A DNA stretch of 64,000 bases, from assembly GCA_029204225.1 (NCBI GenBank), contig CM055111.1, forward strand, positions 3,037,029-3,101,028, read 5' to 3'. The DNA comes from Diphasiastrum complanatum. Lineage: Eukaryota > Streptophyta > Lycopodiopsida > Lycopodiales > Lycopodiaceae. How positions within the stretch are numbered: the stretch's first letter is position 1; each line of letters begins with the position of its first letter. The notes under the pieces are model-generated. The model worked only from the letters and a program-made list of their open reading frames with translations, was not told the origin of the DNA and did no database searches. The translations under genes were made by a program, and so were the position numbers. Below, piece by piece: positions 33,811 through 43,987 of this stretch.

Positions 33811-34976
33811 TGTTGGCTAATTCTGATGAATCTCCAAGATACTCGGACAGAACAACTCAAGAGCACCTCTCGTCTTAAACCGAGGAGGTCTCTGAGAAGA
33901 CGAGACTAATGAAGACTGAGAGCCGAGTATGAGAGCCAAGAAATACTAGCCAGAAAAAACAAGTAAGAACTGTGTAAGCCTCATGGTGAATCTCGGAAGA
34001 TGGAATGACCATGTAGGAACTAGTATTTCTAAGCAAATGCAATAAATGCAACTAGACCCCTCCTAAAGAAAGTAGAGTGAGCCACCTTTTGATGGTGACC
34101 TCTAGTGGAGAGCAATATTCCACTTGTAATTTGTGAAATGTGGAAATTCCACTAGGATGTCACCTAAGGAGCTCTCTTGCTTATTTAAGAGACTCCCTCT
34201 TTGTAAAGAGGAGCTTTTTGCATTGTACTACTCCATGCTTAATAAGAAGATTTTTCATGAGTTTGATGCTACACTAAGCTCCTTGATCATGATGATTTTC
34301 TTGAGTGATGCCCCTATGATCATGCCCTTCCATTCATATTGTGTGTGGTTGTGGATTTAGAGTGGATTAGTTTTCTTGCTTTCCTAGTTGTGGATTAGAT
34401 TTCTTGTTTTCTCGTGGATTAATGTAGGAGCTAGCATTCAAGCAAACTAAAGAGGCTAGAAATGTGGCATAAATCTTGCATATTCTCTAACATTCTAGCT
34501 CTTAATATTCTTGGGATGTCCAAGAATCAAAAGGCTAGTTAGTTTCTTTATTCTTGGACTTCTAACATGCTGTAGATTAGTTCTTGTTTCTTGTTTATCA
34601 GTTTATGCAAATGTAGCTCAGTTTAGTGTAGTGTAGTATCTGATTTCAATCCGTTTTTAGTGTAAGTAGCAGTAGAAACTACTGAACGTTCATTGGTTTG
34701 CATGCTGATCTGTGAATGAGCATTCTTGGCTTGCATCCTATGTAGAATGTAAGTGCGTTCAAGAGTGACATCCCTGAGTAGTCCTCTGACAGGCAAGACA
34801 AATAAAATCTATACTACAAAGTTATTCAGTCCGTTTTTGCCTGACCTGGGCATTGTAACACATAAGAAACAGTCAAATAATGCCCAAACGAGTCTGGTAA
34901 CAGAAAAGAAATAGAACTGTAAGCAAGAAGCAGAAAAATAAACAACAAGTCCTCTCGAGCAGGGGATCTGTCAACA
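33811..34976 (+). repeat. Element D 3' LTR
   Basis: It runs 1,166 bp from TGTTGGCTAA to TCTGTCAACA. Differences from the 5' LTR are scattered substitutions and a few single-base indels, so the insertion is not very recent. It is followed by the target duplication CTTAG. Confidence 0.88.
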
Positions 34977-35905
34977 CTTAGGTTTCTTCTTAAACAAGAC
35001 TTCAGAAGGTGATTTTCCAGCAAGTGCATTGTGAGGTAATCTATTGCACAAATAGTTTGGACAATTTATAGCTTCACCCAAATAATCAATAGGCAAAGAA
35101 GCTGCTACTCGAACTGCTTTAGAACATTCACATAAAGATCTATTTTTCCTCTCAGCTACTCCATGTTGAGATCGAGAATAAGCACAAGAAAACTCTCTCT
35201 TTATTCCTTCACCTTCACAGTATTCATGAAACTTGTTGGAGATGTATTCACCTCCTCCATCACTTAAAGCTTTAACTTTGAAAGAAAACTATTTCTCACC
35301 ATAAGCTTTGAAGATTAGGAAGTGATAAAAAATCATAGCCTTTGAAGAAAGTAGATACAACCAAGTATATCTAGTAAAGTCATCAATAAAGGTGACAAAA
35401 CATGTTGCACCACCAATACTTTTAGAAGAGGAAAAATGTATGTCTGAGTGTATAAGCTCCAAAGGATGAGTAGTCTTTATAAAAGATTTCTAATATGGCT
35501 TTTTGTGTGACTTTGCATGGCACAAGCCTCAAAGGCTTGAAATCTTTAGAAAGAGATTTTGGAAGACCAATAGCCTTCACCTTCTTAACCATAGAAGACA
35601 TAGATTTAAAGTTAGGATGACCCAACCTTCTATGCCACAGCTCCTCCTTAGATAACAAAGCAACTTCACAAAGGTTTGCATTCTCATAAGAATTCAACTT
35701 AAAAATTCCACCACATCTAGATCCATCAGCAAGGATCTCATCATCTCTCTTGATAAAACATGTATTGGATTTGAACTTTACATCACAGCCATTATCAAGC
35801 AACTTTCCCACACTCATTAAGTTCTTTGTAAACTTTGGAATGAAAAGAACATTAGAAAGTGCAAGAATTTTTTAAGAAGCAAGTTTCAATGGAATGTTGC
35901 TTTGC
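34977..35905 (-). pseudogene. Ty1/copia protease C-terminus and integrase (minus strand, part 1)
   Basis: The minus strand reads MSVGKLLDNGCDVKF, then the pre-integrase zinc motif ELWHRRLGHPNFKSMSSMVK, and the integrase core up to FEVLFKKKPK-like sequence at the D insertion point. It is nearly the same as 53600-54530 of element C. In contrast to that copy, the frame continues through LVPCKVTQKAIL before breaking. Everything upstream of the protease end is missing; the break near 35905 joins it to a plus-strand RNase H fragment. Confidence 0.88.
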
Positions 35906-35943
35906 AAGTGATAAAATGGATTGAAAGTCCATTAATGCATATA

Positions 35944-36365
35944 CTATCTTTCTTTAAGGCAATCTTGTGTCTTGGCTTTCAAAGAAGCAAGATACCATAT
36001 CTCTATCATCTTGTGAGGCCGAGTACAAAGCACTCACTACAACAACTAAAGAGGTGCTTTGGATCAAGAGGTTAATCATGGAGCTAAAGTGCATCAAAGA
36101 GGATAATCTTCCCTTGATCAAATGTGACAACATATCTGCACAAGCTCTTGCAAACAATCCTATTTTTCATGCAAGAAGCAAGCATATAGAAGTAGCACAT
36201 GATTTTGTAAGGGAAAAGCTCATTGAAGGTGAAATTAACTTGGAACATGTCGACACATCTTCGTGTATTGCTGATCTTCTCACAAAGCCACTTTGCAAAA
36301 GTGCCTTCTCAAAGCATAGGTCTAATCTTGGTCTTATCTCAAGATCAATGCTTGATCCACATTAG
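35944..36365 (+). pseudogene. Ty1/copia RNase H C-terminal part and pol end
   Basis: A 132-codon frame encodes WLSKKQDTISLSSCEAEYKA, TTKEVLWIKRLIMELK, NPIFHARSKHIEVAHDFVRE, LEHVDTSSCIADLLTKPL and ends at TAG 36363. The last motif is the typical end of copia pol. It is directly followed by AGGAGGAG and an LTR start, so this is an element 3' end on the plus strand, opposite to the copia fragment on its left. Confidence 0.88.
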
Positions 36366-36383
36366 ATACATTTTTAGGAGGAG

Positions 36384-36990
36384 TGTCAAAATATTGAAAA
36401 ATCTATCTAATGTTGTGAGTAGGGGTCCTAAAAATTCCAAAGATGAATTGAGCTCTTTTGGCTTAGTAAAGACCCATCTTAGAATAAATTATTTAAGGTA
36501 GTAGAAGTAGAAACTTGTGGTACCATAGGAATTGCCATTTGTACTTTACATGCCACATTTAATGCATGAAAAGACTAGGTGGCACAATTAGACATAGTGA
36601 GGTGGCTTGAATAAGTCTAGATAGCTTGAGAGGTGGATTCACAACTCCAATTCAACTCAAAGTAGGAGGAGAGTCCATGGATCTATATATATGTGATGTA
36701 CTCTCATTGAGAAAATGATGAAATTTGTGTGTAATGCAAATTTGGAGACAAGCTCTTTGTGCCCTCTCTCTCTACACGAGTTTTGTACTTTCTATTTTCT
36801 CTCTCTAGCCGAGTTGAGGCATTTATGATGCTTAGTCTTATGTTTTGTTGACAGATCTTGCTTGTAACACAATAATATTTCTTGAATGATCAACTTTCCT
36901 ATTGACAACCAATGCTAGTCTGATCTTTATGGTATTGTTGGGCTTAGGAGATCAAAAATACATGTGTAGGGCGTCCCACACGTGTGAATT
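36384..36990 (+). repeat. Truncated copia 3' LTR
   Basis: After the polypurine tract AGGAGGAG the LTR starts TGTCAAAATATTG. It has a TATATATA box near 36683 and CTCTCTCT-rich DNA downstream. It includes CACACGTGTG at 36977-36986, then breaks into another copia RT fragment at about 36990. It resembles the family C LTR in start, palindrome and overall plan. Confidence 0.7.
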
Positions 36991-37828
36991 CAGCAAGTAC
37001 TTAGAGGTTCATATTTCATCTTCATTAGTCAATCTAAGTATGCTCAAAGTTTTCTCAATAGATTTAAAATGCAAGATTGCAAGCATGTAGAAACACCAAT
37101 GAAGCAAGATGTAAAAGTGCTCAATGAAAGTGATGAAGCATCATTTATAGACATCACTCTTTATAGGCAACTTATAGGCTCCTTAATGTGGATCACCATA
37201 ACTAGGCCTGATCTATTCTTTAGTGTGTGTAGGCTAAGTCAATATATGCAAGATCCATTGGTCATACATTGAAAAAGTGCTAAAAGGATCTTGAGATACA
37301 TCTCGGGCACTCTAGATCATGGAATTCTCTATAGAGGAGATGGTATTGATTTGCATGCCTTTAGTGACTCAGATTTTGTAGGTGACAAAAGGTACAGAAA
37401 GTACACAAGTGTCTATGCAACATTCATTGGTGGAGGAGTTGTTTCTTGGTTGTCAAAGAAACAAGAAACTATCTCACTTTCTTCAACCACTCTCACTACC
37501 ACCACAAAGGAGCTTCTGTGGATCAAAAGGCTACTTGTGGAGCTGAAGATCATGAGTTTAGATATTGTTCCAACTCTTTATAATCATGACATTCCAACCC
37601 AACACCTTGCAACCAATCCAATCTTCCATACAAGGTCAAAGCATATTGAGATCTCTCTCATTTTGTGAGAGAAAAGGTGCAATCTAAGAAGATATCTTTG
37701 GAGCATGTGGCAAGTAGTGAATGTGTTGTTGATATCCTCACTAAAACACTTCAAAGAGCTGCATTTGTGAAGTTAATATCATCCCTAGATTTGATAAGCA
37801 AGTCTATGTTATCTTCAAACTGGTTGTG
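36991..37828 (+). pseudogene. Ty1/copia RT end, RNase H and pol terminus
   Basis: Frames give a decayed RT end, HVETPMKQDVKVLNESDE, FIDITLYRQLIGSLMWITIT, RILRYISGTLDHGILY, HAFSDSDFVGDKRYRKYTS (RNase H Asp residues), WLSKKQETISLSS, LLWIKRLLVELK, NPIFHTRSKHIE and, after a shift near 37665, SLEHVASSECVVDILTKTLQ. One in-frame stop lies near 37272 and a short deletion removes the CEAEY part. The pol end, polypurine tract (37829-37836) and LTR start follow in order. Confidence 0.85.
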
Positions 37829-38138
37829 AGGAGGAGTGTTAACATTACACAAGCTAGTTTGCATAATTTCCACTTGTAAATGACTTTGAGGCCATGTTGT
37901 GGGATTTCACACGTGCCAAAAGCATAGGATACCTTATTCTAAGTCAAATCCTTAACCTGGCTTTGGAATGGTACCTTTGGAATGTGGCCAAAGAGTGCAT
38001 GGATAGGGTAGAGAAAAAAATGGGAGCTTAAAATAGCATTTTTTTTATTGTTTTGGGATCTCGAGATATTGGCCCTAATCAGGGTTGATCAAATGGATCT
38101 TTAAGCTAGATGTTAGGGTTAGGATGTGATGAATGCAT
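37829..38138 (+). repeat. Polypurine tract and start of copia 3' LTR interrupted by element E
   Basis: GAGGAGGAG-type purines (37829-37836) precede the LTR start TGTTAACATTACACAAGC. CACACGTG occurs at 37908. TTAGGGTTAGG lies near 38113. Element E begins at 38139; the LTR probably resumes after E at 43480. Confidence 0.65.
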
Positions 38139-38818
38139 AGTGAGAGATTTCAACTAGTTTAGTCTAGTTTAGTCACATTTTGGTAAATTGTCAATAAGAG
38201 GCCAAAACTCATTTTAGACTTAGAGATAAACTTTTTGAAGTTATGTTAGTTTAAAATACATTCAATAAACACTTTTTGAAAGTGTGGAAAAGTTGGTAGT
38301 CGAGTTTGAGAGAGATTCAAATTTGAACTTTGGGTACATTGAATCTAGACCCAAAAATAGTAGGGTTTACATTTTGGAGGGAAAGCCAAGTGGCCAAATA
38401 GGGTTTGGAAACTCTATAGAAGTACCCTATTTGGAAACTCTATAAAAGTATGTAGCTCATGGAGAGACACATCTTCTCTCTTCTCTCTCTCATTTCATCA
38501 TTATACATGGTTCTCTTGGGGTTCTACTACTCATTGGTGCACTATCTTGGTGTTATCTTGCAATCTTGTGTGTAAAATGCTCATTTATTGTTATTTTCGG
38601 TTCCACACGTGTGAAATATAGTAGGGTAATGTAATTGTACGGACAGCAAACATATTTTATGTTTTGGTTCATGTTTGATCAATATCTCTTAGAGTTTGCA
38701 TCTCATTTTGTATGTAGGTGCTGATTTTTCTACATTGGCAGGATTGTTGGTTTGCTCCTTATTGTAACCAAAGATCAGGGAAATGGATTGGATCTTGAAT
38801 GATCTGAAATCCTTCACA
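38139..38818 (+). repeat. Element E 5' LTR
   Basis: It ends CCTTCACA immediately before the PBS. The first two bases are AG where the 3' LTR has TG. A 28-bp tandem duplication near 38425-38455 (GTACCCTATTTGGAAACTCT and following bases) duplicates the TATA region and explains the extra length. TATAAAAG lies at 38451-38458. The palindrome CACACGTGTG is at 38604-38613. Confidence 0.88.
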
Positions 38819-38830
38819 TGGTATCAGAGC
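38819..38830 (+). other. Element E primer-binding site (tRNA-iMet)
   Basis: TGGTATCAGAGC, an exact complement of the plant initiator tRNA-Met 3' end, abuts the LTR end. A leader with a telo-box (AAACCCTAA, 39142-39150) follows up to the gag ATG at 39421. Confidence 0.95.
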
Positions 38831-39420
38831 TCTTGTGTTTCAGGTTATGAAATTATCAGCCATCTTTAGCAAATATTTGGAGGAGTTACTAATGCTAGAG
38901 CATGCTAGATTGATCTCTACTCAAAAATCAGCATTTTTGCATGTGTAGAATTGATCTTTTGTAGGTCAAAACTCAATATAGGGTTATATACTTGATCAAT
39001 TCCGATTTCACACTTGGCTTGCTGGATCTAGATGATTTTTGGTGCATTAGGAAGGTCTCATTAGAGTCTACAAGAAGATATATCAAGTTTCTAGAAATTG
39101 CATGTAAAATTTGAGATATTCAATTTTTTGTGATTTTGTCAAAACCCTAATTTTGATTGGATCTCTAGTTTTTGAGGTTACTGAGCTTCATTTGAGTGTG
39201 TTTCAATCTTAGGAAGTGGCAAGAATCATTAGATTGAGGATAGATCATAGGTTGATCAAGATCTCACTATTCTATGTGTTGATTTTCTAGGTAGAAGTGC
39301 TAGAAGAGATTTGAGAGGTTCCATATCTTTGTGATTTCTTCTTGAGTTCATTTGCTGACATTCAAGAGAGTGCTTTGTGCATTGGAGCAGGTTGAAAGAG
39401 GAAGATCAGGTCACTTTAAC

Positions 39421-41070
39421 ATGGCTACAAGTGGAGGCTTTATGTTGGAGAGCAATGATAGGCTTACCTCAATCAACTATTCTACTTGGAAGGTGAGGAT
39501 GGAGTCCTTATTGGAGATGAATGAGTTGATGGAGATTGTTGCAGGTGTGGAGGAGAGGCCTCAAGCACCTCAAGAGAAAGTGTGAGGTATGACAAGAGAG
39601 CAAAGAAAGCTCTACACATGATTAAGATGAATGTTACCAATGAACTTCTCAAGGAAGTTGGTAAGTGCACATCATCTTTGGAGGCTTGGGAAGCTTTGAA
39701 GAAGCTTTATGAATCCAAGTCTACATCAAGAGTGCTTACTCTTAGGAGGCAAATCTTTCAAATTTCAAAATAAGGAAGAAAGTAATCATGATTTTGTTTT
39801 GAGGGTTAAAGCATTCAATGATGAGTTAGCATGTATTGATGAAAGCATTAAGGAGGTAGAACTTGTTCAAGTTATACTTAATGGCTTGTTGGATGATCAT
39901 GCTAATCTTGTTCAAAGTTTTGCTATTCAAAAGACTTTGCCAAGTATTGTGGATTTGCAAGAGATCTTGGTGAATGAGGAGTATAGGCTTCAATCAAGAG
40001 GAGGTGGATCTACATCGACATCTCATTATGAAGAGGATGCTATGTCTATCAAAGGCAAGTTCAAGGGCAAAGGCAAAAGCAAGTGGTCTAAAGGGCAAGA
40101 TCAAGGTGAGACTTCTTCTTTTGGCAAAAAGAAAGATAAGTCTAAGTTGAAATGCTTTTATTGTGGAATCAAAGGGCATTTTGCTAATGAATGTTTTAAG
40201 AAGCAAAGAGATGAAGGTAGCAAGCAAATCAACTTTACTACTAATGATGAGGATCTAGGTGGTGGTGATTCTCTTTTGATGTGTTCTTCAAGTCCAATAT
40301 CAAGTGAAGGTGACAAAGATTCATGGTGGATTGATAGTGGAGCTAGTTCACACATGACTAGTCACAAGGAGTTCTTTACTTCTTTGGTCACTTATGATGG
40401 AGCCAAGAAAGCAATTCACATGGCCAATGGTGGTGAGTGTGTGATTGAAGGTATTGGTTCAACTCCTATTTGTCTCTCTACTAATAGGAAAGCAAGAATT
40501 GATGGTGTTATTTACATTCCTTCACTTTCAAAGAATTTGTTAAGTGTTGGTCAAATGATAGAGAAAGGATACATGGTAAATTTTGGTGGTGATGCTTGCT
40601 TCATTACAAAGGAAGAAATCTTGGTTGCTAGGGGCAATAGACAAGGTAGACTTTTCAAGCTTGATGCTTTTGTTATGGCTAACAAAAAGGATGGAATGGA
40701 AAAGGAGATTGGTCTCAACTCTCCAAAGTTCCCTTTTAGCATCAATAAGATTGGTGGATCTTATGCAAAGTCTAAAAAGCTTCCTTATGTTAGATCTAGG
40801 TCAAGATCTAATATGCTTCTTGGAGATGTTCATCTTTGTGCTAACTTGGCTAGTCTTGAGGATAATGATGGTGTTTCAAAGGTTCTTCATGGCAAGTGCA
40901 AGCATGCAAAAGGTAAGGAAAGAGCTAACTTCATCAATGGAGGAGAAGGTATTCCTTGGAAAAGATTGTTGCTAATGATTTCTTTGATCACATGGAAAAG
41001 GATGTTGCTAGGTGCATGCATGAAGGAGGTGGTTCTTCTACATTCTTTTGTTATGATTCCAAGAAATTAA
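39421..41070 (+). pseudogene. Element E gag-protease
   Basis: ATG 39421 starts MATSGGFMLESNDRLTSINY, a copia gag N-terminus (NYSTWKVRMESLL). The frame shifts near 39582 and shifts back near 39765, so residues between are read in another frame; afterwards it is open to 41070. Order: gag domain (LVQVILNGLLDDHANLVQSF), zinc knuckle CFYCGIKGHFANEC (40153-40194), protease WWIDSGASSHMTSH with all catalytic residues, and NLLSVGQMIEKGYMVNF. Beyond the protease, where the pre-integrase LWHRRLGH motif should be, about 120 residues of unrecognised K/S-rich sequence follow. The end overlaps the second ORF. Confidence 0.82.
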
Positions 41071-42650
41071 TTTTTCCAGCAAGTAGAGTTACATGTCTTC
41101 ATAAAGAGAGTAGATCAAATGGTTCTATCAAGAGACTTGGTGAGGAAGATAGTCACAAGTCAAGAAGAAGAGAAGTATGTGAAGAGTTCAAAGTAGGATG
41201 TACTTTGAATGATGTCATTGTGAATGATAGTGAGGAAGAATCATTATCATATGAGTCATTACCTAGAACATTGAGTAGAAGTTTTTGTTTGAAAAAAGAG
41301 AGTACTTCAATCATCCTTGTGTTGAAGGTACTAATCATTTTTTTCATGGCTTCTAATGTTTTTGAGGTTTCTACTTCTTATGATGCAATCATTAAGAGGG
41401 AGTCTTATGAAGGGAAGAGCAATGGAAGATTGGTTCTTGGGAAGATCCAAGGCATGGATCTCACATCTCTTCATCAACTCAAAGGATTCTATGATTATGA
41501 ATTGATCACTCATAATCAAGATGGCAAAAGGTTGGTTGGAGAAGACTACATGGAGCAAATCGAGAGGCAATTTCTTCAAGGCAAGGGAGATCTCATTGGT
41601 GAGCTTATTGAGGTTTGTTATGGACTCAAGAGGGCTGGATTTATTAGTTTTGATACTCATCTTCACCTACTCTACTTCATGTTGGATGGAAAGTTTGGAA
41701 TCTATCTTTTGATTTATGATGGTGACATTGGTGACATTGTTTTCACTAACCTTTGTAAAAAATCGAGATCAAGCATTGATGAGTTCTTGTTGGATCTAGA
41801 TCATATGTTTGAGAGGGATTATTTCCAGAGGTTCAGGTCTGAAGATATTCATATCTTTGATTTTTTTGATGATCAAGAGAAAGGTAAGCAAGTGGAAGCG
41901 ACTCACTTTGCTTTACTCACATGTTTTGGAGAATTTTCTTGTGTAGATGATGCTATGCAAGTGGATATTGGTTCTCATGGTTTTCATACTGGAAAAGCAA
42001 GTAATGGATCTGGAAAACAAATTTTGTTCAATGACTTTGATGGTCAAGAGGAAGATCAAGAGGTTGGTCTCAAAGGGCTTCAACGACACAAAAGGAAAGG
42101 TGGCAATTTGGAGCTAGTCAAGAGCATCAAAGGAAGGTTATTTCGCAAAGATGTTATGGATCTATTTTTGCAGCTTATTAAAGACTCAAGTAAGGTCAAA
42201 GGAGCAGCAAGGAAGTGTTGTTCAAGTTTACTCTACTTGTTCTATCTCATGTTTGAGCTATTTCATGTGGATGTGTGCAAATTGTCAAGATATGGACAAA
42301 CTAGCTACATTGTCTTGCAATATCTTATTGTTGAAGTTGTACTAGCATTCTTGGATGGTTTTGCTGATGGAAATGAAGCTATTGGAGGTTCATTATGTCA
42401 CTCATTCATGGCCAAGTCATCAAGTGTTGATGACATCTTGTGGCAAGATGAAGATGGAGGCTCATTCATGGAGTTTTATGGTGGAGACATATCAAGAAAG
42501 GACAAAGTTGGAGGAGACAAGCAAGCAAATGGTCATCACTCACATTTATTGTTTGGTTGCTGTAATTTTCCAGAGAATTCAAAGTTTGAAACATGGAGGA
42601 ATCATTTCATTCACATTCTATTGGTTCTTCATGTTCTAGTTATATCTTGA
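40956..42650 (+). CDS. Element E second ORF, 564 codons, RT-like core with altered active site
   Basis: A long unbroken frame overlaps the gag-protease ORF in the -1 direction; it has no ATG at its start (opens after TAA 40926, first alternative start TTG 40956), so it was probably once continuous with gag-protease. Residues about 165-265 parallel copia RT block by block: LHQL (172), EDYMEQIERQFLQGKGDL (197), YGLKRAG (222), DGKFGIYLLIYDGDIGDIVF (244). The YVDD motif is replaced by YDGD and the first catalytic Asp block reads LKGFYDYEL, so polymerase activity is not expected. Hydrophobic stretches occur near residues 117-133 (IILVLKVLIIFFMA), 430-465 and at the C-terminus (HILLVLHVLVIS). The remainder matches nothing I know. 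Retention of a full frame despite divergence is notable. Confidence 0.6.
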   Translation: MEKIVANDFFDHMEKDVARCMHEGGGSSTFFCYDSKKLIFPASRVTCLHKESRSNGSIKRLGEEDSHKSRRREVCEEFKVGCTLNDVIVNDSEEESLSYESLPRTLSRSFCLKKESTSIILVLKVLIIFFMASNVFEVSTSYDAIIKRESYEGKSNGRLVLGKIQGMDLTSLHQLKGFYDYELITHNQDGKRLVGEDYMEQIERQFLQGKGDLIGELIEVCYGLKRAGFISFDTHLHLLYFMLDGKFGIYLLIYDGDIGDIVFTNLCKKSRSSIDEFLLDLDHMFERDYFQRFRSEDIHIFDFFDDQEKGKQVEATHFALLTCFGEFSCVDDAMQVDIGSHGFHTGKASNGSGKQILFNDFDGQEEDQEVGLKGLQRHKRKGGNLELVKSIKGRLFRKDVMDLFLQLIKDSSKVKGAARKCCSSLLYLFYLMFELFHVDVCKLSRYGQTSYIVLQYLIVEVVLAFLDGFADGNEAIGGSLCHSFMAKSSSVDDILWQDEDGGSFMEFYGGDISRKDKVGGDKQANGHHSHLLFGCCNFPENSKFETWRNHFIHILLVLHVLVIS

Positions 42651-42817
42651 TGTGTAGAATTGATGTAAGAAATAGTGAAGCATCCAATTTGGACACTATT
42701 CTCTATATCAATTATAAAAGATACTTCAGAATCTTATAAAGGAGATCAATACTTAGGATGGAGATCATTCTAAAGTTGGATCAAAGTTCTATTGTCAAAA
42801 CTATGCCAAAACTAGTT

Positions 42818-42827
42818 GAAGAGGGAG
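42818..42827 (+). other. Polypurine tract of element E
   Basis: GAAGAGGGAG abuts TGTCAGAG, the 3' LTR start. Confidence 0.85.
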
Positions 42828-43479
42828 TGTCAGAGATTTTAACTAGTTTAGTCTAGTTAGTCACATTTTGGTAAATTGTCAATAAGAGGCCAAAACTCAT
42901 TTTAGACTTAGAGATAAACTTTTTGAAGTTATGTTAGTTTAAAATACATTCAATAAACACTTTTTGAAAGTGTGGAAAAGTTGGTAGTCGAGTTTGAGAG
43001 AGATTCAAATTTGAACTTTGGGTACATTGAATCTAGACCCAAAAATAGTAGGGTTTACATTTTGGAGGGAAAGCCAAGTGGCCAAATAGGGTTTGGAAAC
43101 TCTATAAAAGGATGTAACTCGTGGAGAGACACATCTTCTCTCTTGTCTCTCTCATTTCATCATTATACATGGTTCTCTTTGGGTTCTACTACTCATTGGT
43201 GTACTATCTTGGTGTTATCTTGCAATCTTGTGTGTAGAATGCTCATTTATTGCTATTTTCGGTTCCACACGTGTGAAATACAGTAGGGTAATGTAATTGT
43301 ATGGACAGCAAACATATTTTATGTTTTGGTTCATGTTTTATCAATATCTCTTAGAGTTTGCATCTCATTTTGTATGTAGATGCTGATTTTCTACATTGGC
43401 AGGATTGTTGGTTTGCTCCTTATTGTAACCAAAGATCAGGGACATGGATTGGATCTTGAATGATCTAAAATCCTTCACA
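42828..43479 (+). repeat. Element E 3' LTR
   Basis: It runs 652 bp from TGTCAGAGATTTTAACTAG to CCTTCACA. TATAAAAG lies near 43103 and CACACGTGTG at 43266-43275. Apart from the 28-bp duplication in the 5' LTR the two copies differ by few bases by eye, which suggests a fairly young insertion. Confidence 0.9.
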
Positions 43480-43987
43480 GCATTTGAGTGAAGAGAGATC
43501 TAATGGTTTTTTATTTACAGGCTTTTTAGCTTCAAAATCCGAGTTGTGGTCATCTCTTATCAATTGGATCAAAATAGCAAGTATTTTGTGCTTTCTTCAT
43601 GTTGATACTACTCAATTTGTAGAGTATTTTGTGCTTTCTTCATGTTTATACTACTCCATTAGTTGGAAGTCTTGATCTAGTGGTAGCTATGTACCATCAG
43701 TTTTCTTGAATCTCAGATAACTAAATGTGAGACTGAGCATTTGTTTTTGATATGATAACGGAAAATCATTGACAACTGTTTTATCCTGCATTCTATATCA
43801 TTATTTGTTTTACTATCCTAGCCTTGATCCATGAGATCTGACAAAGTCTCATCTGATAAATTTTTGCAAACAAATAAAGTTGGTGTCCTTCGAACACTTG
43901 CACTTGAGAAAAATCAACAAATATATGCAATGAGAGAAACCAACTTAGGTGAACAATTTTCTAACCGTGCTTATCTGCATGGCATTT
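43480..43987 (+). repeat. Probable continuation of the LTR interrupted by element E
   Basis: The flank resumes GCATTTGAGTG, matching the GCAT before element E. It includes a 43-bp tandem pair (GTATTTTGTGCTTTCTTCATG at 43581 and 43624). No coding potential. The assignment to the interrupted LTR rests only on the junction. Confidence 0.4.

Larger units (their letters stand above)
27926..34976 (+). mobile_element. Element D: non-autonomous Gag-encoding LTR retrotransposon with target-site duplication
   Basis: Two direct LTRs (1,167 and 1,166 bp) enclose 4.7 kb. The 5 bp before (27921-27925) and after (34977-34981) are both CTTAG, a perfect target-site duplication, and the interrupted minus-strand copia integrase resumes across it. 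The interior has a leader with minisatellite, a Ty3-type gag, and a coding-like region with coiled coil, but no protease, RT, RNase H or integrase motif. This fits the published class of terminal-repeat elements carrying only gag. It would need enzymes from a relative; the relic at 1-1141 shows that a relative with protease existed. Confidence 0.88.
38139..43479 (+). mobile_element. Element E: near-complete copia-like element without integrase
   Basis: Two direct LTRs (680 and 652 bp), a perfect tRNA-Met PBS, gag, protease with intact DSGASSHMT, a second 564-codon ORF, and a polypurine tract are all present in order. Flanks are ATGCAT before and GCATT after, compatible with a slightly decayed 4-5 bp target duplication (GCAT). 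No integrase HHCC or DDE motif is present. RT is represented only by a strongly altered core in the second ORF. The element was probably mobilised by enzymes from a relative. Confidence 0.88.

Noticed and set aside
40929-41070. Programmed -1 frameshift between the two ORFs of element E
   Set aside because: I saw no clear slippery heptamer with a following stable stem in the overlap, and copia elements normally use one frame; a simple indel explains it.
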